Notes under the pieces: generated by a model | Databases searched by the model: none | The model's input: the letters and a program-made list of their open reading frames with translations, nothing else | Told to the model about the DNA's origin: nothing | Shown here: positions 51,481 to 59,438 of the stretch, piece after piece | Layout: every line of letters begins with the position of its first letter | How positions within the stretch are numbered: position 1 is the stretch's first letter | Origin: Mesorhizobium plurifarium | Lineage (GTDB): Bacteria; Pseudomonadota; Alphaproteobacteria; Rhizobiales; Rhizobiaceae | Assembly (NCBI GenBank): GCA_000824785.1 | Contig: CCNB01000042.1 | Span: 106,124 to 170,123 of the forward strand | Direction of reading: 5' to 3' | Length of the DNA stretch: 64,000 nt | Translations under genes and position numbers: made by a program

Positions 51481-53006
51481 CGGCGCTCACCTCCCGCCCC
51501 ACTTGCCTCCCCGTTGGCGCCGAGCGCCGCGTCGAGGATGTTGTGCTCCGTGGCGTCGGCCGCCGGCATTTGCTTCACGATCGTGTCGTTGTGGACGACG
51601 CAGATACGGTCGCAGAGCCCGATCAGCTCGACCGTCTCGCGCGACAGCACCAGCACCGCGCCGCCTTTCTTCGCGAAGTCGCGCAGCAGCCGGTAGATCT
51701 CGGATTTTGCGCCAATGTCGACGCCTCGCGTCGGTTCCTCGACGAGCAGAATGTCGATGTCGGCGGCAAGATAGCGGCCGAGCAGCACCTTCTGCTGGTT
51801 GCCGCCGGACAGCGTGCCGACGGCGGCGCCCGGGCCGCTGGCCTTCACGGCAAGGCTCGACATCGTGTCGGCGATCTGTCGCTGATAGCCGGCGGCCAGC
51901 GCCAGCTCCGACCGTTTCGAATGGAGCGCTGCGGCAATGTTGTGCGCCACGGAGAGGCCGAGGAAGAGCCCATCTTCCTTGCGATCCTCCGGCACGAAGC
52001 CGACGCCCATCGCCTGCAGCCGGCGCACGCCGCCGCCGGGCGACACCGGCAAGGGCAGCGACTTCCCCTTGATCGCCACACGGCCGGCGAAGGGATGGTA
52101 CTGACCGACCAGCGAGCGCATGAAGCGTTGCTGGCCCTGCCCCTCCAGGCCGGCCAGCGCGACGATCTCGCCACGGCGCAGCTCCAGCGAAAAAGGTTTC
52201 GAGCGCTCGGTGATGCGGAAATCCTCGACCGAAAGCATGGCGGGGCCAGGGGCATCGCCACGCTGGGGGAAGAGGTCGGCGAGCTCGCGGCCAACCATCA
52301 TCGCGATCAGCGCAGCCGGCGTCATCTCGGCGAGCGATCTGGTGCCGACGAGCTCGCCGTCCTTTAGAACCGTGACGGTGTCGCAAATGGCGAAGATCTC
52401 ATCCATGCGGTGCGAGATGTAGACCACCGCCTTGCCCTCATCCTTCAGCCTGCGGATGTGGCGGTTCAGCACCTCGACATCGGCGGCATTGAGCGCGGCC
52501 GTCGGCTCGTCGAGGATGAACACGCTGGCGTCGGTCATGATGCCGTGCGCGATCTCGACGAACTGCCGTTCCGCGATGCTGAGCATCGAGACCAGCGTGC
52601 CCGGATCGAGCGTGAGGCCGAGCTCGGCAAGCGCCTTGCCCGCCTCGCGCCGCATGCGCCGATGGTCGACCCCGCCGAAAGCGGTGGTCGGCTCCCGGCC
52701 GAGAAACATGTTTTCGGCGATCGTCAAATTGGGCAGCAGCGACAGTTCCTGGAACACGGTCGAGATGCCGGCTTCTAGGGCATCCTTCGGTCTGTGGAAG
52801 GCGACCTGGCGCCCGTCGAGCAGGATGGCGCCGCTATCCGGCTGGTGGACACCGGCGAGGATCTTCATCAGCGTCGATTTGCCGGCGCCATTCTCGCCCA
52901 TCAACGCATGGACGGAGCCGGATTGGAGTGCGATCGAGACGCCCTTCAGCGCCGCCGTGCCGGCGAACGCTTTTCGGATATCCGACATTTCGACAAGGGT
53001 TTTCAC
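51477..53006 (-). CDS. Sugar ABC transporter ATPase (RbsA-like, two ABC domains)
   Basis: A 509-residue protein with two tandem ABC domains as in RbsA/XylG. The first is complete: Walker A GENGAGKST (37-45), LSIAERQ signature, ILDEPTAAL. The second has a degenerate Walker A (GLEGQGQQR) but a full LSGGNQQK and Walker B LVEEPTRGVD, as usual in this family. I favour the GTG start at 53004-53006 (protein MKTLVEMSDIRKAF), which aligns with the family; an in-frame ATG at 53075, ten bases after the binding-protein stop, would add 23 residues. Confidence 0.92.
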   Translation of the reverse strand: MKTLVEMSDIRKAFAGTAALKGVSIALQSGSVHALMGENGAGKSTLMKILAGVHQPDSGAILLDGRQVAFHRPKDALEAGISTVFQELSLLPNLTIAENMFLGREPTTAFGGVDHRRMRREAGKALAELGLTLDPGTLVSMLSIAERQFVEIAHGIMTDASVFILDEPTAALNAADVEVLNRHIRRLKDEGKAVVYISHRMDEIFAICDTVTVLKDGELVGTRSLAEMTPAALIAMMVGRELADLFPQRGDAPGPAMLSVEDFRITERSKPFSLELRRGEIVALAGLEGQGQQRFMRSLVGQYHPFAGRVAIKGKSLPLPVSPGGGVRRLQAMGVGFVPEDRKEDGLFLGLSVAHNIAAALHSKRSELALAAGYQRQIADTMSSLAVKASGPGAAVGTLSGGNQQKVLLGRYLAADIDILLVEEPTRGVDIGAKSEIYRLLRDFAKKGGAVLVLSRETVELIGLCDRICVVHNDTIVKQMPAADATEHNILDAALGANGEASGAGGERR

Positions 53007-53085
53007 GAAACAAGCACCGCTGCGTTCAGGGAATTCGGTGGCGCGGGCCCGCGTCTCCGCCGCCCGCGCCACCATGGCGCCGCCT

Positions 53086-54159
53086 TTACTTCTTGGCGTA
53101 GAATTCCTTGAGCTTGTCTTCGGGCAGCTCCGACGGCCACCAGACATTAGCCGAGAGATCGTCGCGATAGTATTTCTTGACCTTCTCGATGTCCCAGCCG
53201 GGCGGGTTGTAGTCGTAATGCTTCTTCAGCTCCTTGCCTTCGAGCAGGGCAACGGCGGCGCGGATGCCGGCCGCGCCCTGGGCCGGGCTGTATTCCGCCG
53301 AGATCGACTTGAAGCCGTCGGCGATCCACTGGCCGAAGAAGCCGTTGTTGCCTTCGCCGGTGATCGGCGGGATCTTGGCGCCGAACTGCTTGAAGACGTC
53401 GACGCAGGCGCGCGTCATGTCGGCGCCGGAAGACCAGATGCCGTCGACCTCGGGATTGTTCAGGTAGAGCGTCTCGCAGAGCTTCTTGGCCTTGTCGTAC
53501 TGCCAGTCGCCATGCTCCTCGGCGATGATCTTGACGTCGGTTCCCTTCAGCGCCTGCAGCAGGCCGTTGTAGCGGTTGGTGTCTTCTGGATGGCCCGCGA
53601 GCCCGCGCAGCACCCAGATATTGCCCTTGCCACCAAGCTCCTTGACCAGGAAGTCGCCCATCACCTTGCCGAAATGCTCGGCGCCGCCCTGGATTTCGGT
53701 GGTGAAGGCGTCGCTCTCGATGCGGCCGGTATGCACGATGACCGGAATGCCCGCCGCCACGGCCTTGGCGATGCTGGCGTCGGCCGAGGTCGACGTGACC
53801 GGCTGGACGATGATGGCGTCCACCTTTTGGGCGATCAGGTCCTCGATGTCGGCGACCTGCTTCTTCTGGTCGAAGCCGGCGTCGAGCAGGATGAATTTGC
53901 TGATGCGCTTGTCCTTGGCGGCGGCAGCCTCGGCCTCATGCGCGACCTGCACCGTCCAGGTGTTGGCGTTGACGCCGAAATGGCTCATGCCGATGACCCA
54001 GGGCGGATCCTTCTTGAACTTCCCTGCCTCGACCGTTGGGTTGTCGCCAGCGCGGGCGGTAACCCCGTCGAGCAGCGATACGTCGTCGGCGAACGAGGGC
54101 GCGCACCACATCGTGGTCGCGATCACTGCCGCTGCGATTGATTGGATAATCCGTCTCAC
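53086..54159 (-). CDS. Sugar ABC transporter periplasmic binding protein
   Basis: A 357-residue type I periplasmic binding protein (Peripla_BP_4) with a signal peptide (RRIIQSIAAAVIATTMWCAP, cleavage after SFA near 25). Visible are WVIGMSHFGVNANTWTVQ, the IVQPVTSTSADASIAKAVAAGIPVI ribose-binding-like segment and the NNPEVDGIWSSGADM stretch. The start is GTG at 54157-54159, decided by a near-perfect AAGGAGG eight bases upstream; longer readings have no such site. First gene of the sugar uptake unit. Confidence 0.92.
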   Translation of the reverse strand: MRRIIQSIAAAVIATTMWCAPSFADDVSLLDGVTARAGDNPTVEAGKFKKDPPWVIGMSHFGVNANTWTVQVAHEAEAAAAKDKRISKFILLDAGFDQKKQVADIEDLIAQKVDAIIVQPVTSTSADASIAKAVAAGIPVIVHTGRIESDAFTTEIQGGAEHFGKVMGDFLVKELGGKGNIWVLRGLAGHPEDTNRYNGLLQALKGTDVKIIAEEHGDWQYDKAKKLCETLYLNNPEVDGIWSSGADMTRACVDVFKQFGAKIPPITGEGNNGFFGQWIADGFKSISAEYSPAQGAAGIRAAVALLEGKELKKHYDYNPPGWDIEKVKKYYRDDLSANVWWPSELPEDKLKEFYAKK

Positions 54160-54553
54160 TGAGCCATCCTCCTTCTCAAGCTCCACGAACCCTGGCGACC
54201 AGGGCCACGACTTCCCCGACGGCGTCCGGCCATGGCCAAACACCGCACCTGCCGGGGCGAACCCGGCACTGCTTCAGTTCATTGCTCAACCCACGCGCAT
54301 GGCCGCTGGAGACAAAGGTCCAGCATTGCCGCCAAGGGTCATGGCGGCCGATCGGCGCAAAAGGTTCGGGGCATTCCTCCCAGGCTCACTTCAATCATCG
54401 ATCCGGCGGGCTGTCAATAATTATTCAGAGTGATGGATTATCTTTGCGGCTTGCGCTACCTTTCCGCCGAATGGCAGGGTCACTGGACGCGGGCGGCCGA
54501 CTCTCGTCCGATAATTTCTGCAAATCAAAACCTTGGCTGGATCGGGGAGGAGC
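54160..54553. promoter_or_regulatory. Divergent control region of the sugar cluster
   Basis: A 394-base gap between the binding-protein gene (minus) and the second SGNH hydrolase gene (plus). It holds two short hairpins, CCCTGG-CGA-CCAGGG (54190-54204) and GCCGGG/CCCGGC (54251-54267), and an AT-rich palindrome AATAATTATT (54416-54425) that could be the site of the downstream ROK regulator. No -35/-10 pair is clear. I see no gene here. Confidence 0.45.
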
Positions 54554-55204
54554 ATGCGATCGGTCTTGTGCTACGGCGACTCCAACACGCATGGGCAGGT
54601 ACCCGGCGGCACGCCGCTTGACCGCTACGGCCCGGCCGAACGCTGGCCCGGCGTCATGGCAAGGGAACTGGGCGTCGGCTGGCATGTCATCGAGGAAGGC
54701 CTCAGCGGCCGCACGACGGTGCGCGACGATCCGATCGAGGGTGCCCACAAGAACGGGCGCACCTACCTCAGGCCTTGCCTGCAGAGCCATGCCGTTCTCG
54801 ATCTCGTAATCATCATGCTGGGCACCAACGATCTCAAGGCGCGCTTCAACCAGCCGGCCTCGGAAGTGGCGATGGCCATGGGCTGCCTTGTCTACGACAT
54901 CAAGGAGCTGAAGCCCGGCCCGGGCGGCAGCGTGCCCGAGATCATGATCGTATCGCCGCCGCCGATGCTGGACGACATCAAGGAATGGCGGTCGATCTTC
55001 GCCGGCGCGCCGGAGAAGTCGCGGCAGCTGGCGCTCGAATTCGAGATCATCGCCGATTCGCTCGAAGTGCATTTCTTCGACGCGGGCTCGGTCGTCACCT
55101 GCGATCCGCTCGACGGATTCCACATCAACGGACAGGCGCATGCCTTGCTCGGCCGTGCGCTGGCCCGCGAGGTCGAAGCAATCGGGTGGCCGGATGAACG
55201 ATAA
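54554..55204 (+). CDS. SGNH/GDSL hydrolase 2 (arylesterase-like)
   Basis: A 216-residue SGNH hydrolase, paralogue of the one at 48827-49507. Block I is LCYGDSNTHG (5-14, Ser10), then VIEEGLSGRTT, VIIMLGTNDLK and DGFHING with the Asp/His pair. No signal peptide. ATG at 54554 with GGGGAGG upstream; seven more codons are open but lack a ribosome site. It shares a likely transcript with the ROK regulator gene 47 bases downstream. Confidence 0.9.
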   Translation: MRSVLCYGDSNTHGQVPGGTPLDRYGPAERWPGVMARELGVGWHVIEEGLSGRTTVRDDPIEGAHKNGRTYLRPCLQSHAVLDLVIIMLGTNDLKARFNQPASEVAMAMGCLVYDIKELKPGPGGSVPEIMIVSPPPMLDDIKEWRSIFAGAPEKSRQLALEFEIIADSLEVHFFDAGSVVTCDPLDGFHINGQAHALLGRALAREVEAIGWPDER

Positions 55205-55251
55205 ACGCGGCATACGGGTGCCCCGCACGACCGATTGCGAGAGGACGCACC

Positions 55252-56355
55252 ATGCCTGACATGCGCTTTGCGCCGCCCAACCCGCTGCGAATTGCGGACC
55301 GCGCCAGCGGCCTCAACGCCGTCAGCGTGCGCAGTTACAACGAGCGCCTCGTGCTGTCGCTGCTGCTCCAGAGCAAGGATATCACCCGTCTCGAGATCGG
55401 CGAGCGGACCGGCCTGTCGGCGCAGACGGTGTCCGTTATCGTCCGTTCGCTCGAGCAGGAAGGGCTGATCGCCAAGGGCGAAGCCCAGCGCGGGCGCGTC
55501 GGGCCGCCGACAGTGCCGCTATCGCTCAACCCCGAGGGCGCCTATTCCGTCGGCATCAGCGTCGGGCACCGGCAGGTGGAGGTCGTGCTCGTCGACTTCG
55601 TCGGCTCGATCCGCTCCCATGCGGTGCTGCCGTTCTCCGCTGCCGCGCAGGACACCAACCATCCGCAATTCATGAGCGCGATCGCCAAGGCCATCGCCGA
55701 TCTGCCGCAGCATCTGCATTCGCGCATCGCCGGCATCGGCCTTGCCCTGCCGGGCGACGAGGTGGAGCTCGAGCTGACTCCCAAGGCGGCCCGCGAGCGG
55801 TTCGACGCCTTGCAGGAAGAGGTCGAACGGGAGATCGGTTACCCCGTCTACGTCCAGAACGACATTACGGCGGCGGCCGGCGGTGAAAGCATGTTCGGCG
55901 TCGCCAAGCACCTTTCGGACTATCTTTTCTTCTATCTCGGCGCGCGCCTGCACAGCCGCCTTGTCCTCAACCACCAGATCTACAACACCACCGGCGCGGT
56001 GAGCTTCGACGTCGGTATCCTGCGGCTCGAACAGGAGATCACCAGACAAGGAAGGCAGACGTCCGAGCTCTGGGAAAGAGGCGCGGACTGGCCGTCATTC
56101 GGCGAGGCCGAGATCGCGTGGCAGCGCGAGCTGGTCGGGCAAATGAAGTCGTCGATCGCGGCTCTGAAGCAGTTCGTTCCGATCACCTCGGTCGTCCTGT
56201 CCTCCTACGCGCCCCAGGCGGTCTGCAAGGCGATCTGCCGGGAGCTCGAGCAGGCCATGCCGGGCATAGCCGCCATAGCCGGCAACATCGAGCGTTCGCC
56301 CAAGGCGGTGGGCGCGGCGGGCCTGCCCTTCAGCTCGCGGTTCATGGTGGAGTGA
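55252..56355 (+). CDS. ROK family transcriptional regulator
   Basis: A 367-residue protein with an N-terminal winged helix (ITRLEIGERTGLSAQTVSVIVRSLEQEGLI, about residues 44-73) and a ROK-like sugar-binding domain (SVGISVGHRQVEVVLVD; GIGLALPGD; VYVQNDITAAAGGE). The zinc-binding Cys cluster of ROK kinases and repressors is not visible, so the ligand domain is diverged and it should not be a kinase. It probably represses the sugar import genes until the sugar binds. ATG at 55252 with GAGAGGA upstream. Confidence 0.88.
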   Translation: MPDMRFAPPNPLRIADRASGLNAVSVRSYNERLVLSLLLQSKDITRLEIGERTGLSAQTVSVIVRSLEQEGLIAKGEAQRGRVGPPTVPLSLNPEGAYSVGISVGHRQVEVVLVDFVGSIRSHAVLPFSAAAQDTNHPQFMSAIAKAIADLPQHLHSRIAGIGLALPGDEVELELTPKAARERFDALQEEVEREIGYPVYVQNDITAAAGGESMFGVAKHLSDYLFFYLGARLHSRLVLNHQIYNTTGAVSFDVGILRLEQEITRQGRQTSELWERGADWPSFGEAEIAWQRELVGQMKSSIAALKQFVPITSVVLSSYAPQAVCKAICRELEQAMPGIAAIAGNIERSPKAVGAAGLPFSSRFMVE

Positions 56356-56454
56356 AGTTTATCGTCACCGCGTCTCGTTATTAGGCGGCAACACCTGCCG
56401 GTGATATCGGGCCGGCGGTGCGGCCGCTTGACGTCGCCCGCCCAGTCGGCCCGG

Positions 56455-57342
56455 TCAGCCCGGGATAATTTCGTAGTGAAGGATCTGGGCGTCTCCGAGG
56501 GACGATCTGCGTCCAGGCGAGATGACGCCGGAGCCGAAGAGGAGGATATCCTCGCGGCGCACGAATACTTCATCGCCGGGCCCCATCGACACAAATGTGC
56601 CCGACGAGCTTCGCTCGACAAGCCGGGCCTTGCCATTCGAAATGGTGAAGGTCGCGTGGTGTCTTGAGACCCAGGGCCGCTGGACGACGATATCGCATTC
56701 CGGCGATCGGCCGATCGTCACCAGTTCGTTGTTTCGGCAGGGTCGCACCTGATCTCCGTAGCGGATGACCAGATTGATCTGCGGCGGGGCGAAACGCCTC
56801 TCGACAAAAGTGCCACGGCTGGCGACGTGCGTGGCCGGGGTCCCATCGTCGCCCCCCAGAGTATACACATCGAAGAGTTCCTGCTTTCCCTTGAAGGCCA
56901 TTTTGTCGAGGAGCCGCAAGCTGCCGCGGCTGCCCGCGGAAAGGGCTTCGAAGAAGCTCTGGCTGATCAGGACCTCCCCGGGGTTGGCCGTGGTGGACAA
57001 CCGCGCGGTGACATTGACAACGTCGCCGAACACCGCGCCCCGCGCGCGAATGACCGCCCCGAAATGCAATCCGATCCGGGCGATCAAGGGCTCTTTCGTC
57101 AATTCGCTGCCAATCTGGCAGACGGCCCTCAACGCCGCCTCCGGTGTCTCGAACAGGCTGAGCACGTCATCGCCCTTCGAGTAGATGAAGTCGCCGCCGT
57201 GCTGGGCGACGATCCCGCGTATCGCGTCGAGACAATCCGAGACCTGACGCAGGGCGGCATCGTCGCCGATGCGCTCATAGAGCGGCACGCTGCCCACGAC
57301 ATCGGCCAAGAGGACTGCGGCCAGAAGTCTTTCCTGATCCAT
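56455..57342 (-). CDS. Class III adenylate/guanylate cyclase fused to an FHA domain
   Basis: A 295-residue protein with an N-terminal class III cyclase domain (residues 5-180) and a C-terminal FHA domain (about 210-290). Cyclase residues: metal Asp14 in LLADVVGS, Lys56 and Asp58/59 in YSKGDDVLS, and GDVVNVTARLS with the transition-state Asn and Arg. The FHA domain has TIGRSPECDIVVQ and VSRHHATF for phosphothreonine binding. cAMP production gated by a phosphoprotein is the natural reading. No membrane segment. ATG at 57340-57342; the frame is open upstream within unrelated DNA. Confidence 0.9.
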   Translation of the reverse strand: MDQERLLAAVLLADVVGSVPLYERIGDDAALRQVSDCLDAIRGIVAQHGGDFIYSKGDDVLSLFETPEAALRAVCQIGSELTKEPLIARIGLHFGAVIRARGAVFGDVVNVTARLSTTANPGEVLISQSFFEALSAGSRGSLRLLDKMAFKGKQELFDVYTLGGDDGTPATHVASRGTFVERRFAPPQINLVIRYGDQVRPCRNNELVTIGRSPECDIVVQRPWVSRHHATFTISNGKARLVERSSSGTFVSMGPGDEVFVRREDILLFGSGVISPGRRSSLGDAQILHYEIIPG

Positions 57343-57479
57343 CGACTCGTATCCGCCCCGGAACGCAGCGTGTATAACATACCAAAGTCGACCGTGACTT
57401 ATCACTTGTACGCCAAGGAGCCGGCGCAACCGGGGCAGACGTTTCGGCGCGATTAGGGCGACAAAGACGTTTCCTTTCC

Positions 57480-58406
57480 CTAGCCTGGGCTGCCGGCCGC
57501 CGGATTGGCGATGATCGCCGCCCGGAAGCGCGCGACGAAATCGTCCAGCGCCGGGCGTTCGGCGTCCGAGATCGCCCAGTAGGAGAAGGCATCGTCCGTC
57601 CAATGCACCAGGAGGAAGCCCCCTGCCGAGAGGTCGTCCGCCACCGGCACCGATTTGGCTTCGTTCTGCCGGGGCTCGGCCACCAGCGTGATCAGATGCT
57701 CGTGATGGCGGTAGACCAGCGCCGGCATCGGCTTGTCGCCGATCACCTCGACGCGGCCGCCGATCAGCGCATAACCGTCCTTGGCCATGTCGGGCGCCGC
57801 CGGCGACACGCCGATGCGGCCGTCGAGCCAAGGCTTCACCGTATGCCGGTCGGACGAGACGATGTCGACCGGCGTCGCCGCCAGCAGGCTGCGGCGATGG
57901 CCGTTGGCGACCGCGACCGCGAAACTGTCGGACCCGTTGTCGGCCGTCGTCAGCCACTGCGTCGCGCCGCTGGCGAGAACAGCCGTCAGCGCGATCGAGG
58001 CCGCCATCTGGCGCCAGTCGAAGGAGTTGAACCAGCGTGCCGCGCGCGGCCGCATGGCGATCACATTGCCTTGCTGCTGTTGCGCGAATTGCTGAGGTCC
58101 CGCCGTCACGGCTGCGGGCTGGGTTACGTCGTCCTCCTCGGCGCCTTTGACCTCGGCGATGGCCGCGATGCGCGCCAGGAAATCGTCGCTCACGACGGGG
58201 CGCTGCACGTTGGCGAGAGCGCCGCGCAGCGCCATCAGGCGCGCATGTTCGGCGGCAAGCTCCGGATCGGCGGCCATGCGCCGCTCGACCGCCAAAGCGG
58301 CCGCGGCGTCGAGCTCGCCATCGACAAGGGCGTGGATCATCAGCTTCATATCCTGCGGGTCTTGCGGCAATCCATCCTCATGCGGGCTAATTTCATGCGG
58401 GCTCAT
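57480..58406 (-). CDS. Anti-sigma factor (single-pass membrane protein)
   Basis: A 308-residue protein: an N-terminal cytoplasmic anti-sigma helix bundle (MIHALVDGELDAAAALAVERRMAADPELAAEH), one membrane helix near residues 133-150 (MAASIALTAVLASGA) and a periplasmic C-terminal domain of unknown fold. It should hold the ECF sigma encoded just upstream. There is no HxxxCxxC zinc motif, so it is not a ZAS-type factor. ATG at 58404-58406, with GGAGG six bases upstream, lies 14 bases inside the sigma gene. Confidence 0.87.
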   Translation of the reverse strand: MSPHEISPHEDGLPQDPQDMKLMIHALVDGELDAAAALAVERRMAADPELAAEHARLMALRGALANVQRPVVSDDFLARIAAIAEVKGAEEDDVTQPAAVTAGPQQFAQQQQGNVIAMRPRAARWFNSFDWRQMAASIALTAVLASGATQWLTTADNGSDSFAVAVANGHRRSLLAATPVDIVSSDRHTVKPWLDGRIGVSPAAPDMAKDGYALIGGRVEVIGDKPMPALVYRHHEHLITLVAEPRQNEAKSVPVADDLSAGGFLLVHWTDDAFSYWAISDAERPALDDFVARFRAAIIANPAAGSPG

Positions 58407-58962
58407 GGCGCCCTCCAAGTTCCGTCATCAACAGGCCGCGGGCCCGCGCCAGGCGCGACATCACCGTGCCTTGCGGCACGCCGAGCATGGTGGCGATCTC
58501 GCGGTAGCTGAGACCGTTGATGTCGCGCAGCACCACCGTTTCGCGGAAGGCTTGCGGCAGCCTGGCGATCGCCGCTTCAACCGCCGCCGAATTCGCCTTG
58601 GCGATCAGTGCAGCCTCCGGGCTGTCGGCATCGGAGTCGGGCGGCGGCGAGACGTCGTCGAGATCGGCGAGGTCGCCGACCGCCACCACGCTGCGCGGAC
58701 GGTTCTTCGCCATCCATGTGTAGGAGGCGTTGCGCACGATGGTGAGCAGCCACGCGCGGGGGTTTCCCCCGGCGAACCCGGCAATACCCGCATGCGCCTT
58801 GAGGCAGGCCTCCTGCACGACATCCTCGGCATCGGCCGTGTTGCCGGTCAGCCAGCGGGCGAGCGACAGCGCATCGCCAAGGTGCGGCAGCACCACCTCG
58901 GCAAAACGCGCGGCCAGTATCTTTTCGCTCAACACCGTCCCGCCGTCGGGCGCTCCCGCCAT
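58393..58962 (-). CDS. ECF family RNA polymerase sigma factor
   Basis: A 189-residue ECF sigma factor. Region 2 shows DALSLARWLTGNTADAEDVVQEACLKAH; region 4 ends RLPQAFRETVVLRDINGLSYREIATMLGVPQGTVMSRLARARGLL. A linker of about 25 acidic residues separates them. I begin at the ATG 58960-58962 (MAGAPDGGTV) since upstream residues are not sigma-like. It overlaps the anti-sigma gene by 14 bases. It is not the EcfG general stress factor: no nepR or phyR lies nearby. Confidence 0.92.
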   Translation of the reverse strand: MAGAPDGGTVLSEKILAARFAEVVLPHLGDALSLARWLTGNTADAEDVVQEACLKAHAGIAGFAGGNPRAWLLTIVRNASYTWMAKNRPRSVVAVGDLADLDDVSPPPDSDADSPEAALIAKANSAAVEAAIARLPQAFRETVVLRDINGLSYREIATMLGVPQGTVMSRLARARGLLMTELGGRHEPA

Positions 58963-58978
58963 GGGTCTGCCGCCGCCC

Positions 58979-59188
58979 TCAGCGGGAGGCGACGATCTGT
59001 CCCTGCTCGTGCGGGTGAAGATCGCGACCGCAGGCGATGGCGCCTGCTTCGAGGGAGGAGAAGGCATTGGTGTCACCGGAGTCAAGTGTCTCGGAAGCAA
59101 GGGGCGCCTCGGAAGGGGACGGCGCATCGCTCGCTGCAACGGGGTGCTCGCCGTCATGGTCGTGGATCTCGATGGTTGCGATCGGCAC
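58979..59188 (-). CDS. Possible small protein upstream of the ECF sigma gene
   Basis: A 69-codon frame with a GTG start (59186-59188) that follows the TGA of the 41-codon ORF by three bases and ends 16 bases before the sigma ATG. The product (begins MPIATIEIHDHDGEHPVAAS) is acidic and rich in Ser/Ala/Pro with no recognisable domain. Position supports translation; composition alone does not. It could be non-coding leader. Confidence 0.35.
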   Translation of the reverse strand: MPIATIEIHDHDGEHPVAASDAPSPSEAPLASETLDSGDTNAFSSLEAGAIACGRDLHPHEQGQIVASR

Positions 59189-59191
59189 GGG

Positions 59192-59317
59192 TCAGGGCCG
59201 GCGGCGGGGCGGTATCGCCCAGAACAGGTGCGCCCAGCTCCAGCGCTCCAAAGGCCGGCGCCGGCTGAGGCCTTCGCCCCCTTCAGCCCCTGCGTATTTG
59301 TCTTCGTGCCGCTTCAT
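59192..59317 (-). CDS. Possible 41-residue basic small protein
   Basis: It reads MKRHEDKYAGAEGGEGLSRR then RPLERWSWAHLFWAIPPRRRP: a charged start, a Trp-rich short hydrophobic stretch and a very basic end. The ATG (59315-59317) has AGGAG seven bases upstream, which is better than many annotated starts here. It would be the first gene of the sigma/anti-sigma transcript. No family recognised. Confidence 0.45.
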   Translation of the reverse strand: MKRHEDKYAGAEGGEGLSRRRPLERWSWAHLFWAIPPRRRP

Positions 59318-59358
59318 GATGGTCTCCTGCTGTTGCGCACAAACGGCGCATGCCCTGG

Positions 59359-59385
59359 AGACCGGCAGACCGGGCCGTTTATTCC
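59359..59385 (-). promoter_or_regulatory. Candidate ECF-type promoter of the sigma operon
   Basis: On the minus strand GGAAT (59385-59381), 16 bases, CGGTCT (59364-59359), in a GGGAATAAACGG context. ECF factors often use a GGAA-type -35 with a CGTC/GTC-type -10 and autoregulate, so this may be the sigma factor's own promoter. The match is suggestive only. Confidence 0.3.
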
Positions 59386-59403
59386 CGGCCGGTCGGCTTT
59401 TTT
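59368..59403 (+). terminator. Rho-independent terminator facing plus, without an upstream plus gene
   Basis: GACCGGGCCG (59368-59377) pairs with CGGCCGGTC (59386-59394) with one bulge, then GGC and six T residues (59398-59403). It fits a plus-strand terminator, but every gene around it is on the minus strand. It may stop antisense transcription into chrA. Confidence 0.5.
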
Positions 59404-59438
59404 CGTTCACGCTAACGTGATTGCAATGGCGTGCGGGC

